Shown piece by piece: positions 10,720-23,270 of a stretch of DNA of 64,000 nucleotides. The stretch is taken from positions 31,449,098 to 31,513,097 of the forward strand of contig NC_134138.1 in assembly GCF_033958435.1 (NCBI RefSeq), written 5' to 3'. The position numbers and the translations under genes are program-made. This stretch comes from Carettochelys insculpta. Taxonomy: Eukaryota; Chordata; Testudines; Carettochelyidae. Numbering within the stretch: position 1 is the stretch's first letter; each line of letters opens with the position of its first letter. The notes under the pieces were generated by a model that worked only from the letters and a program-made list of their open reading frames with translations, was not told the origin of the DNA and ran no database searches.

Positions 10720-12767
10720 AGTTAGTTTTTGACTCTTTTACAATTTGCTCTTGAATCTTTTTTTTTCACTGCCTAATTATACTTTCATACTTGACTTTCC
10801 AGATCATATGTGGCTTTCTATTTTCTTCAGTAGATTTTGACTTCCAGGTTTTTTTACTTGTTTTTGTTTTGTTTTTCTCCTCTGACAAAGTCTTTTTGTC
10901 TGTAACTGCCTCTTTTATTCTTTTGCTAAGCCTTGGTGGCATTTTTCTGGTCCTTGCTGGTTTTTTTTCCCCTTACATATTTAATTTAAATCTCTGGCAT
11001 AGTGTTTTCTTGAAAGTTTGCATGCAGTTTGCAGGCATTTTCCTCTTGTTGATTGTTCTTTTAATCTGTTTAACTAGCTTCCTCTGTTTTGTGCAATTCC
11101 CCTTTTTGAAGTTAAATGCTACTGCAGTAGGTTTCTTTGGTGTGCAAGTGCCATAATGAAAATGAGCATGAAAATATGTCATGTAGCTTCTGTTATGAAA
11201 ATAGGCTGTGTTATGTCAGTGTTCTCTTGTGATCCAGCAAGAATCAGCACTCTCCATGTTGAAGAATAAACCATTTTAATTCACAGGTGGAAATGAGCTG
11301 GGTGCTGGTGGCAAAGGGTGGGAAAATATGGTTTATAAAGTGTAATCACATTCACATACCTTTTGCATTCCAGTTTCCATCATTATATGGTCTAATTTTT
11401 CTAACATTGGCTCCTTTATGGTATAGTATGGCTTTAGTCACCAAAGTAAATAACAGCTTGTTTCCGTGGCAGCAATCGAAAAACAGAGTAAAAACACCAA
11501 TTTCTGTTTTTGCAAGTTTTGTCAGATTGTCATGGTAATAAAGCATTGCATCATGTTGTCATGACAACTCAAATTATTTAACTGATTTCAAGAAAATCAA
11601 AAGACAACTTCAGGAGCTGAGAATTCTTTAACTTTAATGATTTCAGCTCCTATTTTACATCTGATTTTTCCTGTTTGTTATTCTTTTTTTTTTAAATTAA
11701 GGGAGAGTGATTCATTCAGTGCTCCTAATGAGTAAAGACAAGAAGCAGTCAGTACTCAGGACTTCTTTTTTCTCATTGAGACAGGTATAATGAAGGGACA
11801 GAAATGTGGAGTCAGATACTACTGTGCCAAACCATCTCTACCCTGAGCTGGGAAAAGCTTGGAGGGAGATGAAAAAGTATTTCTTCTTATTTTTTGTTTA
11901 TTCATGGTTTTTCTTTTAAGCAAAAAACATCCCAAGGACTCCAAAACAAATCGTACTATTAAGAGAAGAGGCAAAGTCCAGTCTGTCAGAAGCAAACTTC
12001 AGCCAAACTATATTTCTTCATTGTTAGATCTTTGTGAAAACTTTGTGAGGGAGTTTCAAAAGTACTCGGTAATGGCCAAATTCTGTTCCACAGGCACCCA
12101 TTGTCAGCCCTCTGGATAGTCTACTTACTCTCCCTTCATCCCAGTATCTCCCACCTGCTCTGATCAGCTGTTCAGTGGCTTGCGGGAGAGGAAAGAGTGG
12201 GGACAGGAAGAGGAGGTGGAGAGGATAAAATGGGGTTAGGTAGGGAATAGGAAGAGGCAGGACAGGGAAGAGGTCCTGTGGGAAGGGATGGAGCAGAAGC
12301 AGGGCTTGGGGCAGAGCAGAGGTCAGGCACCCTGTGGAAGCTGGGGAGGTCAGTGCTTCTGCTCTGCTCCAATTGGAATTGATGTGTGTTTTTACCAGTG
12401 ATGTCAAAGGAGTCACATTAAGCTAGTGCTTTGCACTACTGAAAAATCTCACCCTCCATTTAATGCATAAGTAAAACGATGAAGGCCATTTTAGAGGAGG
12501 TTGAGATTAAGTGAAGATACCACAGTCGAAAGAATTATAGGCATGCAGTTTCTGTAAGATAATTATCACCATTATATGCTCTTGATGCTCCCCAAAAAAG
12601 GAACCTAAATATGTAAATATACTCAATAGAACCTTATTTAATAATATGTATTGTGTCACATGCACTTTGTTTAATTGGATGTGATATGTGCAACTAAATA
12701 GCATGTGTAACCTACACACCTGAGGCGTGTGGTTTACTGTCCCATGTAGTGTTACCTAAATCACTTA
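10720..12767. other. host DNA, no gene recognised
   Basis: T-rich sequence at 10740-11110 produces a hydrophobic 121-codon frame on the plus strand (10791-11156); its low complexity suggests a compositional artefact. Around 12130-12360 a purine-rich GGGAAGAGG tract gives shadow frames on the minus strand. No domain was recognised. Confidence 0.45.
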
Positions 12768-13019
12768 GGCCATGTCTAAACTGCAGGCTTCTGTCGGGAG
12801 ACCGGAGGTCTCTCGACAGAAGTCTGCCGTGTCAGGACCATTCTGCCGACATCCCAATATTCCTCGTTCCAGCGTGAAGTTTTCTGACATTTGGACCCAT
12901 ATGGATGGGCCGAATTTTTGGAAAGCCTCTTCCAACAGAACTGTCGGCAAGAGATACACAAATCCATTGCACAATTTGCATATCTTCTGCCAACAATTCC
13001 TGACAATCTAGACATAGCC
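12768..13019. mobile_element. 252-bp near-perfect palindromic MITE (copy 2)
   Basis: The ends GGCCATGTCTAAACTGCAGG and the complement of AATCTAGACATAGCC are inverted repeats, and symmetry continues inward (GTCGGGAGACCGGAGGTCTC). The target trinucleotide TTA is duplicated at 12765-12767 and 13020-13022. Because the whole element is a palindrome, open frames of equal length (79 codons) occur on opposite strands at 12772-13011 and 12776-13015; neither is a gene. No transposase. Confidence 0.8.
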
Positions 13020-13968
13020 TTACAGAGAAAAAGAACTAGTTTTCTCTACAGCCTTAGAGGAGAAGAAGTCCTAGGTTTGGTTCTGTCTGTCGGTGTTACA
13101 AGTGGGGGCTAGTCTGGGATTTCAGCTGGTCTCTGAAGCTCATGCTTTTGAAGCTAGGGGAAGTATGTAACCCACACACCTAGTGGAGTAATTCATTGTC
13201 CGATGTTGTGGCACCTAAACCACTTGCATAAAGAAAACAAAACTGAGTATAATCTACAGCCCTAACTGAGGGGCAGTTGACTTTTAGCTCAGGCAGTAGA
13301 GGCTCATGCACTAAGCTCCAGAGGAGCTTCCAGCTTCTAGTCTGCCTGTCAGTGTTACATATGCATGGCCTGAAACCTACTTTCAAGATGTGCTGTGAGT
13401 GATTTTAAAATATTGTTCACTGAATGATGGTAAATCATGCTAAAATTACATCCCTTGTGGATTTTGCTTTTGGGAAATACCATTTGCAAAGGCTCCTAAC
13501 TTGGCCAACTCAATACAGTTTTCACTGGAACACTCCAAGGTGTTTTGCTTCAGTGAAGAATCTTTCCTTGCTACATTTCAACTATCTACTCCTATTCACT
13601 TTACTGCCAAAACTGTTTTAAAAAAAGTTGCAATAATCGTTTCACAGTGCAGAAGTGTACTTTTCTACTGTCTTGATGTAAAAAAAAATGTCTTTGTAAT
13701 TAGTATGTAGATGAGGCTTTTTCAAGTAAGCTTTACAATTATTATACTGAGTATTCATTCTTGGACACAGACTAGCCCCATATATTTTCAGCCTAATTGG
13801 TAGAAGTTTCAGAAAGTTACTAGTGACTGAAAAGAAGGGCTAAAATTGAAATGTATGAGCAAACTGTAACTGTCACTGCCATTAGAACTCCAGCTGGTTA
13901 TTATGTATACTCATGATATATATTACATGATATATATTTACGAAATATGTCATATATATCATTTATAT
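13020..13968. other. anonymous host DNA
   Basis: No gene was recognised. Short words around 12710-12760 and 13160-13220 (CACACACCTGAGGCGTGTGG; CACACACCTAGTGGAGTAAT) recur on both sides of the MITE, hinting at an old local duplication. Confidence 0.4.
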
Positions 13969-14282
13969 CAGCATTTCCCAAAGTGTGGTCCGTGACCCAG
14001 TACCAGTCCTTGGGAAAAAATATGGGTCCTTAAAAAATATACAAATTATCGCACACGATCCTATTCATTTGGTACATTTCATATTCTCCCAGGTAAATGA
14101 GGTAATAATAATAAGTTAGGCACTCAAGTATTTTATGTCAAGATTTATATTATTATGTAGTATTATAATAAACAGTGAAAAATGCATTCATTGTTATTTT
14201 ATATGCATTTATATTTTTGGGCCGCAAAAAAGGGTACTGAAGAAAATCCAGATTCCGACTATTGGGAAACCCTGATTTAGAT
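13961..14282. mobile_element. hAT-like MITE with 8-bp target duplication
   Basis: The element occupies 13969-14274. The left terminus CAGCATTTCCCAAAGTGTGG and the right terminus TATTGGGAAACCCTG form CAG-type inverted repeats typical of hAT elements. The flanking octamers are ATTTATAT (13961-13968) and ATTTAGAT (14275-14282), 7 of 8 identical, the duplication length expected of hAT. The interior is non-coding. It must have been mobilised by a transposase supplied elsewhere. Confidence 0.82.
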
Positions 14283-14377
14283 TATAGATTCTTTTAGATA
14301 GAGATCTTTTTTTCACTCTCCATTTGTATGTTACCTAGTACAGTGGGATCATGGTCCATCACTCAGGTTCCTAGGTA

Positions 14378-15085
14378 GGCCTGGTCTATATTAAAGCATT
14401 AAGTTAACATAAGACAGCTTATGTCAACATAATTATGTCAGTCTGCACACTGCCAGTCTTGCCACAGGAGGCATAGTGCTTTTGTTTGTGTCATTGGGGA
14501 TAACCAATTGTCCTGTAGACCATAAGGTACATACATCTGCTGCATATCATTCTGACAGTGGAGCCGTGAAATTGACAAGAAAGCAAACTCCTTGCTGTCC
14601 AGCTGGTTCTACTGTCCAGTCTCTGCTCCAGGCCATGCTCCCAGCTCAGACTGCCCTGTTGCCACCCAGCTCTTAGCTCCCTACGGGGAACACAGCTGCA
14701 CCCAGCTGGGAGCTCCATGTCCGGAAACCAGTCAATTGCTGATAGGGACCAGGTAACCTGAGAGGCCAGTGGGCTCCCAGAAGAAAGATCTGTGCCTGGT
14801 GTCTGGTTGGCAGGGACTGGGGAGATGACGGGGGCAGGTATCTGAACTTCTGGCATGGATCAGGGAGCAAGGCAACTGGAGAGGAGCTGCATGTGGCACT
14901 GAGACCCCTGGTTCTTGCCCCTCCCCTCCCGCTGCTGCCCTTCTTCAGGCAGTGAAAGTGCTGATGAGGACATGTACCTCTAACAAAAGAAGGGCAGTGT
15001 GGACATGAGCTACCATACTAATTACAGCAATGGCTATAAGTTGACCCAATATAGGTTGACTTAAATGTATAGTGTAGCCATGTCC
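14378..15085. mobile_element. 700-bp inverted-repeat DNA element
   Basis: The left end CCTGGTCTATATTAAAGCAT and the complement of the right end (ATGTATAGTGTAGCCATG) are degenerate inverted repeats related to the CTACAC termini of the palindromic MITEs. TTAAGTTAACATAAG near the left and ATAAGTTGACCCAATATAGG near the right extend the match. The GC-richer interior (14600-14950) gives shadow frames on both strands but no recognised protein. The exact ends and target duplication are unclear. Confidence 0.5.
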
Positions 15086-16904
15086 TCAGTTTCCCTCTGG
15101 CTGCTTTGTGCCACAAAAATATGTCAGGATTCTGGTTATCTGTGGCTGACACAGAATTCACCCAGCAGAGGGAAGCTGCTTGGTATTCTAAAGCTGTCAT
15201 TGCCCCTCCTACATCAGTCGTGCAGCACAGGCATTGCATCAGGGATGGGACAGAGCTCTTCTCCCCTCACCCACCACTGACATTACACCTTTTAATGCCT
15301 TTATTGGAGTGGTGTGAGTTAAAACAGCCAGTGATGAAGCTGCCCAGTTCAATATCAGGGACTTGTTAATACTGCTCAATACTTCCTTTCTCCCGCCATG
15401 CTATTTATTATTAGCAAATGCAGAACTGACATAAAACAAATACAGTCCAGTACCATTGGGAACAAACTAGCCACATTTGGGCTGCTATGCACTGTTTTAG
15501 TTTCTCCAGAAGACAAGAACATAGCAGTTTTGCCCTGCCCTGCTCCTCTGCAGCAGATGGAGTTCATACACAGGGGAGATGTGATCTCTGTATTGATTTC
15601 AGATTGCATGTATCTATTAATATTCTATTTTGTTTACACTGCATCTAAACAGCATATTACAATTATACATGCTTATTACCATGGCAATTTGATTAGCAGA
15701 TTCTTTAATGAAAGCCCAATGAGGAGAAAGAAAAGTGGAAACTATTTTGAGCCTGATTTTTCATGTGCTCTTTCTGTTAACTAACACTGTAAGTTTCTTT
15801 GATCTAATTTCCTTCATTCAGTCCATCTAGTGCTGCCTCTCCACTCACTTTTAACAAACTATTTAAGAGCTGTGCAAGTTGCAACATGTTTTAGGCTTTA
15901 ATAGTGGCCAGGTAGTATTATACTATTTTTAATGAATGTCTGTTTTCTATTCTTTACTATGCTTTCTTTGGAAAAAGGCCCATGAAACAAAGTATTAAGA
16001 AAACACACTGCTGCCCTGGAATGTGTATATTAGCTGCAGATTATTTCCTATTAGCAGATTAGCTGCAAGGCTATTGGCTCAAAAAGGTCTTTGAGAGTAT
16101 TTTGTTTTGTAACTGATTCAAGCCATGGGAGAGAATTGCCACCATGATTGGAAAGAAGAATTAGCTACTGTTGCCATGGCCACTGGAGTTCACAGTTCCA
16201 TTGTTAGCTCTAGTGCTCCAGAATGAGATGCCCCAGCATGAGTTCTCTTCCTTTGTTAATGAAATGATAGAATATATTTTTTTTTGGTGGGGGGAGAGAC
16301 CGTAAAAGTCCCACGTCAGAGAGATATGTAAAATGGTATTTTATTATAGGACTTATCATTTAACTTAGGAAACAATGCGTGTACTTGCTTTATGCTATCT
16401 CTGTAATATTTGTCAGATTATTGATGTAAAATTACTTTGCGACAAAATACTTTTGTTTATCTTTTTGGTGGGGATGGGAACTATTCCAGCTCCTTTTTCC
16501 ACAGCAGAGCATGCAAGCCAACTGGAACCTGTTCGGTCCTACAGTGGGAAGAGTGAAAGGGTTTAGAGAGCCGGTGAAGTGACCCGTATCTTTACTGTGT
16601 TCCAGATCATGTTCCCTTGTGGGCTCCCTACCTGTATAACCTCTCTCACATGGAACAAATGGTGTAGGGTAGCAAGTACAAAGGGAGGGAATGTGGTAAC
16701 CTAAGTGTGTTCATCTCATTGATTTGTAGGCCACTGTTTTTTGCCAGGGCTGAATACAGAAAGGTATAGAGGCATGAAGAAAGGGGTGAGCGTCATAGAA
16801 ACACAGGCAATGTTTTGGAACAGGTTTCAACAAGTTCTCTACTTACCCTAGCCTCTGGGTGGGTTATTCACAGTAAAGAGTACTGAATCTACTAGGCTAT
16901 GTCT
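15086..16904. other. host DNA, no recognised gene
   Basis: A 128-codon plus-strand frame (15398-15784) matches no family I know, has no flanking splice pattern I could support and overlaps a minus-strand frame. It is treated as chance. Nothing else is assigned. Confidence 0.4.
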
Positions 16905-17182
16905 ACACTTGCGCCCAACTTCGAAAGGGGCATGGTAATCAGGGTGATGGGAGACTACGAACAAAGTGCTGCAATGAATTTTGGGGAGTAAAGGCACTTC
17001 GAAGTAGCACAGACACTTCAAATGGCCTGTGGCTACACGGTATGCTGGCACTTCAAAGTTACTGCGGGGGGAGAATTAGTATAATGAAGTGCTGCACATT
17101 TAATGCAGCACTTCGTTAGTAATATCGCATCACCCTGATTACCATGCCCCCTTCAAAGCTTGGGGCAAGTGTAGACATAGCC
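16905..17182. mobile_element. palindromic MITE, 278 bp (copy 3)
   Basis: Termini GGCTATGTCTACACTTGCGC and GGGGCAAGTGTAGACATAGCC (complement) are a clean inverted repeat. The trinucleotide CTA is duplicated at 16902-16904 and 17183-17185. Symmetry continues inward, with GGCATGGTAATCAGGGTGAT on the left and its complement ATCACCCTGATTACCATGCC on the right. No coding capacity. Confidence 0.85.
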
Positions 17183-17185
17183 CTA

Positions 17186-18059
17186 GTGTAGAAAAAATCA
17201 ATCAGAGAAGCTCAGGTAAAAGTAGATGGGGCTATTCTGCTTGGCGTGGGTGCTGTTACTGTCTCAGATGCCTATAAACGAATTTTACTCTCTAGCAAAC
17301 AGATGCCTGCTTTTACAATGTTTAGCTCATTCAGGGTGGGAAAGGCGCATCCCCATTTGCCCAGTGTGGGGTTGATATATCCCATCATACAGTTGTTGAG
17401 ACTCTTATCTGGGACAGACAAACACAACCAGAGACTCCAGCCCTCTGGGCTTCGCAGAGCCCATGAACAGTCTGAGAGGGGTAGCCGTGTTAGTCTGTAG
17501 CTGCAAAAATGAGAAGTCCTGTGGCACCTTATATACTTGTAACCACTCCTGTTTACTAGCCAGGTGTAGTCCAAGTACCCATGCATTTCAGCCCCAGCCC
17601 TGGGAACTACAGACTAATGGATTTTTTTGGAGCATAAGCTTTCATGGACAAAGACCCCTTTTGTTAAAGGTATGACTGCAATAGAGAAGGCATAAATGTA
17701 TTGCTCCTGTAATTGTTTTAGGCCAATATAAAGTTGTATCGATTTATTTATTTTAAGTAAGTCATTTCTTGGGGAAAACGCAAACATGGAGTCATAACAC
17801 CTCTAAATGTGATCACCATCAGCCTGAAGAGTCCAGTCTGTTCTATTTCAGCCAGGAGCTGCATTTTCAAAAGAACCTAAATCACTTAGGACCAAAGTCT
17901 CATTGACTTTCACTGTTAGAAGTGGTATTTCAGCTTTCTAAATGATATCAATCTACTGGAGGATTTCTTATATTTGAGTTGCTAGTTTTGCATGAATGTT
18001 ATTTAACGAATAAATGATGTAAATAGGATATGAAAACAGTTCTTAACCAGTAAATCTAT
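17186..18059. other. host DNA with one repeat fragment
   Basis: No gene was recognised. The stretch holds the element fragment at 17472-17660. Confidence 0.4.
17472..17660 (+). mobile_element. GTAGCCGTGTTAGTC-headed element, interrupted
   Basis: The head CTGAGAGGGGTAGCCGTGTT is at the left, followed by AAGTCCTGTGGCACCTTATA. About 90 bp of unrelated sequence then intervenes before the body resumes with GACTAATGG and TTTTGGAGCATAAGCTTTCA, the body also seen at 26392. This is a non-hairpin member that has an insertion or was rearranged. No coding capacity. Confidence 0.55.
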
Positions 18060-18421
18060 GGCTGTGGCCATAGTTAGCCAAACCTTCGAAATAACCATGC
18101 TAATGGCCAAATCGAAGAATACTAATGAGGCACTGAATTGAATGTTCAGCGCCTCATTAGCATTCACATGCTTCCCACTCTGGCGCTTTGAAAGCGCCGC
18201 TTTCGAATGCCTGCGGCTCGGCAGGGCTACATAGGGGTCCTTTCGAAAGGACCCCGCACGTTTCGAAATCCCCTTATTCCTCTCAGCTTTCGAAGTGCTG
18301 CAGCCAGAAGCACGCAAATGCTAATGAGGCACTGAATATTAAATCCAGCGCCTCATTAGTATTCTTTGATTTGCCCGTTAGCACGGCTGTTTCAAAGTTT
18401 TGGCCAAGTGTGGCCACAACC
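18060..18421. mobile_element. palindromic MITE, 362 bp (copy 4)
   Basis: The left end GGCTGTGGCCATAGTTAGCC and the right end GGCCAAGTGTGGCCACAACC are inverted repeats, with TAT duplicated at 18057-18059 and 18422-18424. CGCCTCATTAGCATTC and its inverted counterpart GCTAATGAGGCACTGAATAT lie in the arms, and a central GGTCCTTTCGAAAGGACC palindrome is present. It shares arm words with the copies at 32343 and 49577. Non-coding. Confidence 0.82.
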
Positions 18422-18424
18422 TAT

Positions 18425-19695
18425 GTAAGATACATGCATTTCCTATCTTTATGAGGGCCATATTTGGTACAATTTAGAAGTGCTATGAAATAAATAATTT
18501 TGTTTCCATCTTTCTTCCCACTAACAAAATCAAATGGCCCTGTATGATCTTGTACTATGACACAGAATTACTCCTTGTATTTTCATCCTGTGATAAGAAA
18601 GTAAAACAAAAATTCCAGTTATTCCACTAAACTGCGGACTCCTCTACATGCTTACTTGCTCTAGCTGAGTTTCATTTTTTGCCTTTTGATACAACTTGAC
18701 ATTGGCCTAAAACAATTACAGGAGCAATACATTTATGCCTTCTCTTTTTGTGAAACAAACAAACAAAACCATAACACCAGAACTTCATATGTTCTACATT
18801 TGGAAGAATGTCTTTTGTATTTGAACATCCAGCTCCTTTCAGAGTTTCCATTCAGCTCCTGTGCAGAGAAAATTATTATAAAATTATACATGCCAAAGAG
18901 GAAGAGGGGAAAATCTTTGAACAAAATAAACCCTCCTCCAGTCTATAATGAAAAGGGGCTAACTTGTCTGTTTAACATTTTCCATGGCACACTTTTGTTT
19001 GTGCATACATATTGATTTTCCATCTTCAGAAAGAGATTGTTTATAATAAATACTGTGGTGAGCTGCTTTTGCTCTTGGAGCTTAGTATGTTTTAGAACTC
19101 TGTCTTTACTTAGGGAAAGTTTTCAGCGATCTTTAGAAATAGACAAAACATATATTACAGTCTGGGATTAGAATTTACAAAGCTTTGAAACTGATTACAG
19201 TCCAGAAAAGTTTTACATTATTTGAGATTGAAATTAGCAAGAATGAATTACTCTGTAATGTGGAAAAATGTATGTTCTTACAAACTTAATATGAAGTTTG
19301 AGAATAACATAAAAAATCAAGTAATGACACAGAAGTTCAGTATTAAACAGTTTCTACGTACTATTAGAACAAATAATGGAACACTGGGTTACAAAACAGA
19401 ATTGTTGTTTTTGACTGAGTTTTTAAAACCAATTCATTTAGAAGCTGTGATGCATACAATGGAGGACTTCATCTTACACTAGATATAGGGGAAAAAAAGC
19501 TGCAATTCGAAATTTAGAGTTCGTTTGAGCCAGTAAGGTGTAGGCCTGACTGCCGAGTTTGCAAAGTAGCATTAAAGAGGGTGCACAATGGTGCACCATT
19601 TTAGTGGGTGTTTCCTACTGTCCATCTGTATGACTGCTGGTAGTGGTGGGTCCTGGGTTTTCTACCTCTCCTGCCTCTTTGGGGTATCTTGAGGG
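18425..19695. other. AT-rich host DNA up to CR1 copy C
   Basis: No gene was recognised. Unassigned frames at 18686-19015 and 19222-19482 are lysine/asparagine-rich, as expected of AT-rich noise. The boundary with the CR1 element is not sharp; 19500-19695 could include CR1 leader sequence. Confidence 0.4.
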
Positions 19696-19710
19696 TATCT
19701 AGACAGACTT

Positions 19711-20085
19711 ATGGGCAGTGCTGGGGAGGAGCCGGTCGTTGTGGTACACGTTGGTACCAATGACATAGGGAAGGGTAGAAGAGATGTTCTGGAGGCCAAA
19801 TTTAGGTTACTAGGAAAGAGACTGAAATCCAGAGCATCTATGGTGGCATTCTCTGAAATGCTTCCAGTTCCACGCGCAGGGCCAGATAGACAGGCAGAAC
19901 TTCAGAGTCTCAATGCGTGGATGAGACGATGGTGTAGGGAAGAGGGGTTTAGATTTATTAGGAACTGGGGACACTTTTGGGGTAGGGGGAGCCTATACAG
20001 GAATGATGGGCTCCACCTAAATCAAGGTGGATCCAGACTGCTGGCATTAAACATTAAAAAGGTCGTAGAGCAGTTTTTAAACTAA
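19711..20085 (+). CDS. CR1 ORF1 C-terminal half: SGNH-type esterase domain, 5'-truncated
   Basis: This 124-codon frame is the C-terminal part of a CR1 ORF1 protein. CR1/L3-type ORF1 proteins carry an SGNH hydrolase (esterase) domain thought to act in the retrotransposition particle. Residues 15-18 read GTND, the block III motif, and residues 99-102 read DGLH, matching the Asp-x-x-His pair of block V. The block I GDS motif bearing the catalytic serine and any N-terminal zinc-binding part are absent, because the frame hits a stop at 19690 shortly upstream. Homology may extend a few codons before the ATG (to about 19696). It precedes ORF2 by 110 bp in the same orientation. The truncated protein should not be catalytically active, so ORF1 would have to come from another copy. 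Confidence 0.82.
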   Translation: MGSAGEEPVVVVHVGTNDIGKGRRDVLEAKFRLLGKRLKSRASMVAFSEMLPVPRAGPDRQAELQSLNAWMRRWCREEGFRFIRNWGHFWGRGSLYRNDGLHLNQGGSRLLALNIKKVVEQFLN

Positions 20086-20195
20086 GAGGTGGGGGAAAGC
20101 CGATTGGTGCGGGGGAGCACCTGGATCGGACGGAGACTTCTCTTACACGAGGCTCCATAGATAGGGATTCCCTAGAAGTTAGTCAGATAGGGAAC

Positions 20196-23093
20196 GTGGG
20201 AAATAATATATGGGCAAGATCAGATGTGAAACAATCGCATATAAAAAAATCCAACGCGTCTGTGAAAGGCGGACATATAAATAGTGGTAGTTTTTTAACG
20301 TGCTTTTACACAAATGCTAGGAGTCTGTCTAGTAAGATGGGTGAACTGGAGTACCTCATATCAAAGGAGGAAGTTGACATAATAGGCATCTCAGAAACAT
20401 GGTGGAATGAGGACAATCAGTGGGACACTATCATACCGGGATATAAATTATATCGGAAAGACAGAACAGGTCGTGCGGGTGGCGGAGTGGTACTATATGT
20501 GAAGGATAATATAGAATCAAATGAAGCAAAAATCCTAAAGGAATCAAAATGTTCCATAGAATCATTATGGATAACAATTCATTCCTCTAATATGAATATG
20601 GCATTAGGAATATATTACCGACCACCTAACCAGGACAGTGATAGTGATGCTGAAATGTTAAGGGAGATTAGAGAGGCTATCAAAATAAAAAACACAGTAA
20701 TAATAGGAGATTTCAATTATCCCCATATTGATTGGGTGCATGTCACCTCAGGACGGGATTCAGAGATTAAATTTCTTGATGCCTTAAATGACTGCTTCTT
20801 GGAGCAGCTAGTACAGGAACCCACAAGGGGAGAGTCAATTCTTGATCTAGTCTTGACTGGAACGCAGGATCTGGTCCAAGAGGTAACTGTTACTGGACCG
20901 CTTGGAAATAGTGACCACAATATAATAACTTTTAATATTCCTGTGTTGGGAAGAACACCGCAGCGGTCAAACACTCTGGCATTTAATTTCAAAAAGGGGA
21001 ATTACACTAAAATGAGGAAGCTAGTTAAACAGAAACTAAAAGGTAGAGTAATTAAACTAAAATCCCTGGAAGCTGCATGGAAACTGTTTAAAGACACCAT
21101 ACTAGAGGCCCAACTTAAATGTATACCCCAAATAAAAAAACACAGTAAGAGACCTAACAAAGAACCACCATGGTTAAACAGCCATGTTAAAAAGGCAGTG
21201 AGAGAGAAAAGGGCAGCTTTTAAAAAGTGGAAGTCAAATCCTAGTGAGGAAAATAGAAAGGAACATAAACACTCCCAAATTAAGTGTCATAATGTAATAA
21301 GAAAAGCCAAAAGAGATTTTGAGGAACAGCTAGCCAAAAATTCAAAAAACGATAGTAAAATGTTTTTTAAATACATTAGAAGCAGGAAGCCCGCTAAAAA
21401 AGCAGTGGGGCCCTTGGACGATAAAAATATAAAAGGAGCGATCAAGGAAGACAGTGCCATTGCGGAGCGATTAAATGATTTCTTTGCTTCAGTCTTCACG
21501 GCTGAGGATGTTACAGAGGTTCCTAAATCTGAGCCAGCCTTTTTAGGTGACAAATCTGAGGAACTCACTCGGATTGAAGTGACATTAGAGGAGGTTCTGG
21601 AGTTAATTGATAAGCTGAATAGTAACAAGTCTCCAGGACCAGACGGTATTCACCCAAGGGTTCTGAAAGAACTCAAATGTGAAATTGCGGAGTTATTAAC
21701 AGTGGTTTGTAACCTATCCTTTAAATCCACTTTGGTACCAAATGACTGGAAGACGGCCAATATAACGCCAATATTTAAAAAAGGCTCTAGAGGAGACCCT
21801 GGCAATTGTAGACCGATAAGTTTAACATCAGTACCAGGCAAATTAGTAGAAACACTAGTAAAGAATAAAATTGCAAGGCACGTAGAAGAGCACGAATTGT
21901 TGGGCAAAAGTCAGCATGGTTTCTGCAGAGGGAAGTCATGTCTAACTAATATATTAGAATTCTTTGAAGGGGTTAATAAACATGCAGACAAGGGGCACCC
22001 AGTGGACATAATATACCTAGATTTCCAGAAAGCCTTTGACACGGTCCCACACCAAAGGCTTTTATGTAAATTAGGTGGTCATGGGATAGGAGGAAAGATC
22101 CTTTCATGGATCGGGAATTGGTTACAAGACAGAAAACAAAGGGTGGGAATAAATGGTAAATTTTCACAATGGAGGAGGGTAACTAGTGGTGTTCCCCAGG
22201 GGTCAGTCCTGGGACCGATCCTGTTCAACTTGTTCATCAATGATCTAGAAAATGAGGTAAGCAGTGAGGTGGCAAAGTTTGCAGATGACACCAAGTTGTT
22301 CAGGACAGTCAAAAGCAAAAGGGATTGTGAAGAACTACAAAAAGATCTCAGCAAACTGAGTGATTGGGCAGCAAAATGGCAAATGAAATTTAATGTGGGT
22401 AAGTGTAAGGTAATGCATGTTGGAAAAAATAACCCAAATTACACGTACTACATGATGGGGTCAAATTTAGCTACGACAGATCAGGAAAGGGATCTTGGAC
22501 TTATAGTGGATAGTTCTCTGAAGACATCTATGCAGTGTGCAGCAGCAGTTAGTAAGGCAAATAGGATGTTAGGAATTATTAAAAAAGGGATCGATAATAA
22601 GACAAAAGATATCATACTTCCCCTATATAAAACTATGGTACGCCCACATCTTGAGTACTGCGTGCAGATGTGGTCTCCTCACCTCAAAAAAGATATATTG
22701 GCATTAGAAAAGGTTCAGAAAAGGGTGACTAAGATGATTAGGGGCTTGGAACGGGTCCCATATGGGGAGAGGCTAGAGAGACTGGGACTTTTCAGTTTGG
22801 AAAAGAGGCGATTGAGGGGCGATATGATAGAGGTGTATAAAATCATGAATGGTGTGGAGAAAGTGAATATAGAAAAATTATTTACCTTTTCCCATAATAC
22901 AAGAACTAGGGGACACCAAATGAAATTGATGGGTAGTAGGTTCAAAACTAATAAAAGGAAATTTTTCTTCACACAGCGCACAGTCAACCTGTGGAACTCC
23001 TTGCCCGAGGAGGCTGTGAAGGCCAGGACTCTATTAGGGTTTAAAAAAGAGCTCGATAAATTTTTGCAGGTTAGGTCCATAAATGGCTATTAG
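20196..23093 (+). CDS. CR1 ORF2 polyprotein: APE endonuclease and reverse transcriptase, intact
   Basis: A 965-codon uninterrupted frame. Residues about 32-245 form an apurinic-like endonuclease: Asn40 in FYTNARS, Glu67 in ISETWW, GDFN at 161-164 and the terminal SDH at 239-241, all catalytic positions of the APE fold. The reverse transcriptase runs from about residue 479 (SPGPDG) through YLDFQKAFD, with the first catalytic Asp at 609, then [10 protein letters not shown] and the catalytic FADD at 695-698. The C-terminal stretch with [11 protein letters not shown] and [10 protein letters not shown] is typical of CR1. The enzyme nicks target DNA and primes cDNA synthesis on the element RNA. The ATG at 20196 is the first in frame; an upstream non-ATG start cannot be excluded. 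All key residues are present, so the protein could be active. It is a candidate source for mobilising CR1-tailed SINEs such as the one at 60081. Confidence 0.95.
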   Translation: MGNNIWARSDVKQSHIKKSNASVKGGHINSGSFLTCFYTNARSLSSKMGELEYLISKEEVDIIGISETWWNEDNQWDTIIPGYKLYRKDRTGRAGGGVVLYVKDNIESNEAKILKESKCSIESLWITIHSSNMNMALGIYYRPPNQDSDSDAEMLREIREAIKIKNTVIIGDFNYPHIDWVHVTSGRDSEIKFLDALNDCFLEQLVQEPTRGESILDLVLTGTQDLVQEVTVTGPLGNSDHNIITFNIPVLGRTPQRSNTLAFNFKKGNYTKMRKLVKQKLKGRVIKLKSLEAAWKLFKDTILEAQLKCIPQIKKHSKRPNKEPPWLNSHVKKAVREKRAAFKKWKSNPSEENRKEHKHSQIKCHNVIRKAKRDFEEQLAKNSKNDSKMFFKYIRSRKPAKKAVGPLDDKNIKGAIKEDSAIAERLNDFFASVFTAEDVTEVPKSEPAFLGDKSEELTRIEVTLEEVLELIDKLNSNKSPGPDGIHPRVLKELKCEIAELLTVVCNLSFKSTLVPNDWKTANITPIFKKGSRGDPGNCRPISLTSVPGKLVETLVKNKIARHVEEHELLGKSQHGFCRGKSCLTNILEFFEGVNKHADKGHPVDIIYLDFQKAFDTVPHQRLLCKLGGHGIGGKILSWIGNWLQDRKQRVGINGKFSQWRRVTSGVPQGSVLGPILFNLFINDLENEVSSEVAKFADDTKLFRTVKSKRDCEELQKDLSKLSDWAAKWQMKFNVGKCKVMHVGKNNPNYTYYMMGSNLATTDQERDLGLIVDSSLKTSMQCAAAVSKANRMLGIIKKGIDNKTKDIILPLYKTMVRPHLEYCVQMWSPHLKKDILALEKVQKRVTKMIRGLERVPYGERLERLGLFSLEKRRLRGDMIEVYKIMNGVEKVNIEKLFTFSHNTRTRGHQMKLMGSRFKTNKRKFFFTQRTVNLWNSLPEEAVKARTLLGFKKELDKFLQVRSINGY

Positions 23094-23270
23094 CCAGGGA
23101 TAAAGTATGGTGCCCTAGCCTTCCGTACAAGGGCAGGAGATGGATGGCAAGAGATAAATCACTTGATCATTGTCTTCTGTTCTCCTTCTCTGGGGCACCT
23201 GGCATTGGCCACCGTCGGCAGATGGGATGCTGGGCTGGATGGACCTTTGGTCTGACCCAGTATGGCCATT

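Noticed and set aside
10791..11156. 121-codon hydrophobic frame resembling a multi-pass membrane protein
   Set aside because: T-rich DNA automatically yields Phe/Leu-rich translation; no family resemblance and no supporting context.
12172..12416. Pro/Leu/Ser-rich minus-strand frames
   Set aside because: Translation of a purine-rich low-complexity tract.
12772..13015. Matching 79-codon frames on both strands as a possible small gene
   Set aside because: Direct consequence of a palindromic MITE.
15398..15784. 128-codon plus-strand frame
   Set aside because: No recognisable domain, overlaps an opposite-strand frame, and no exon structure could be supported.
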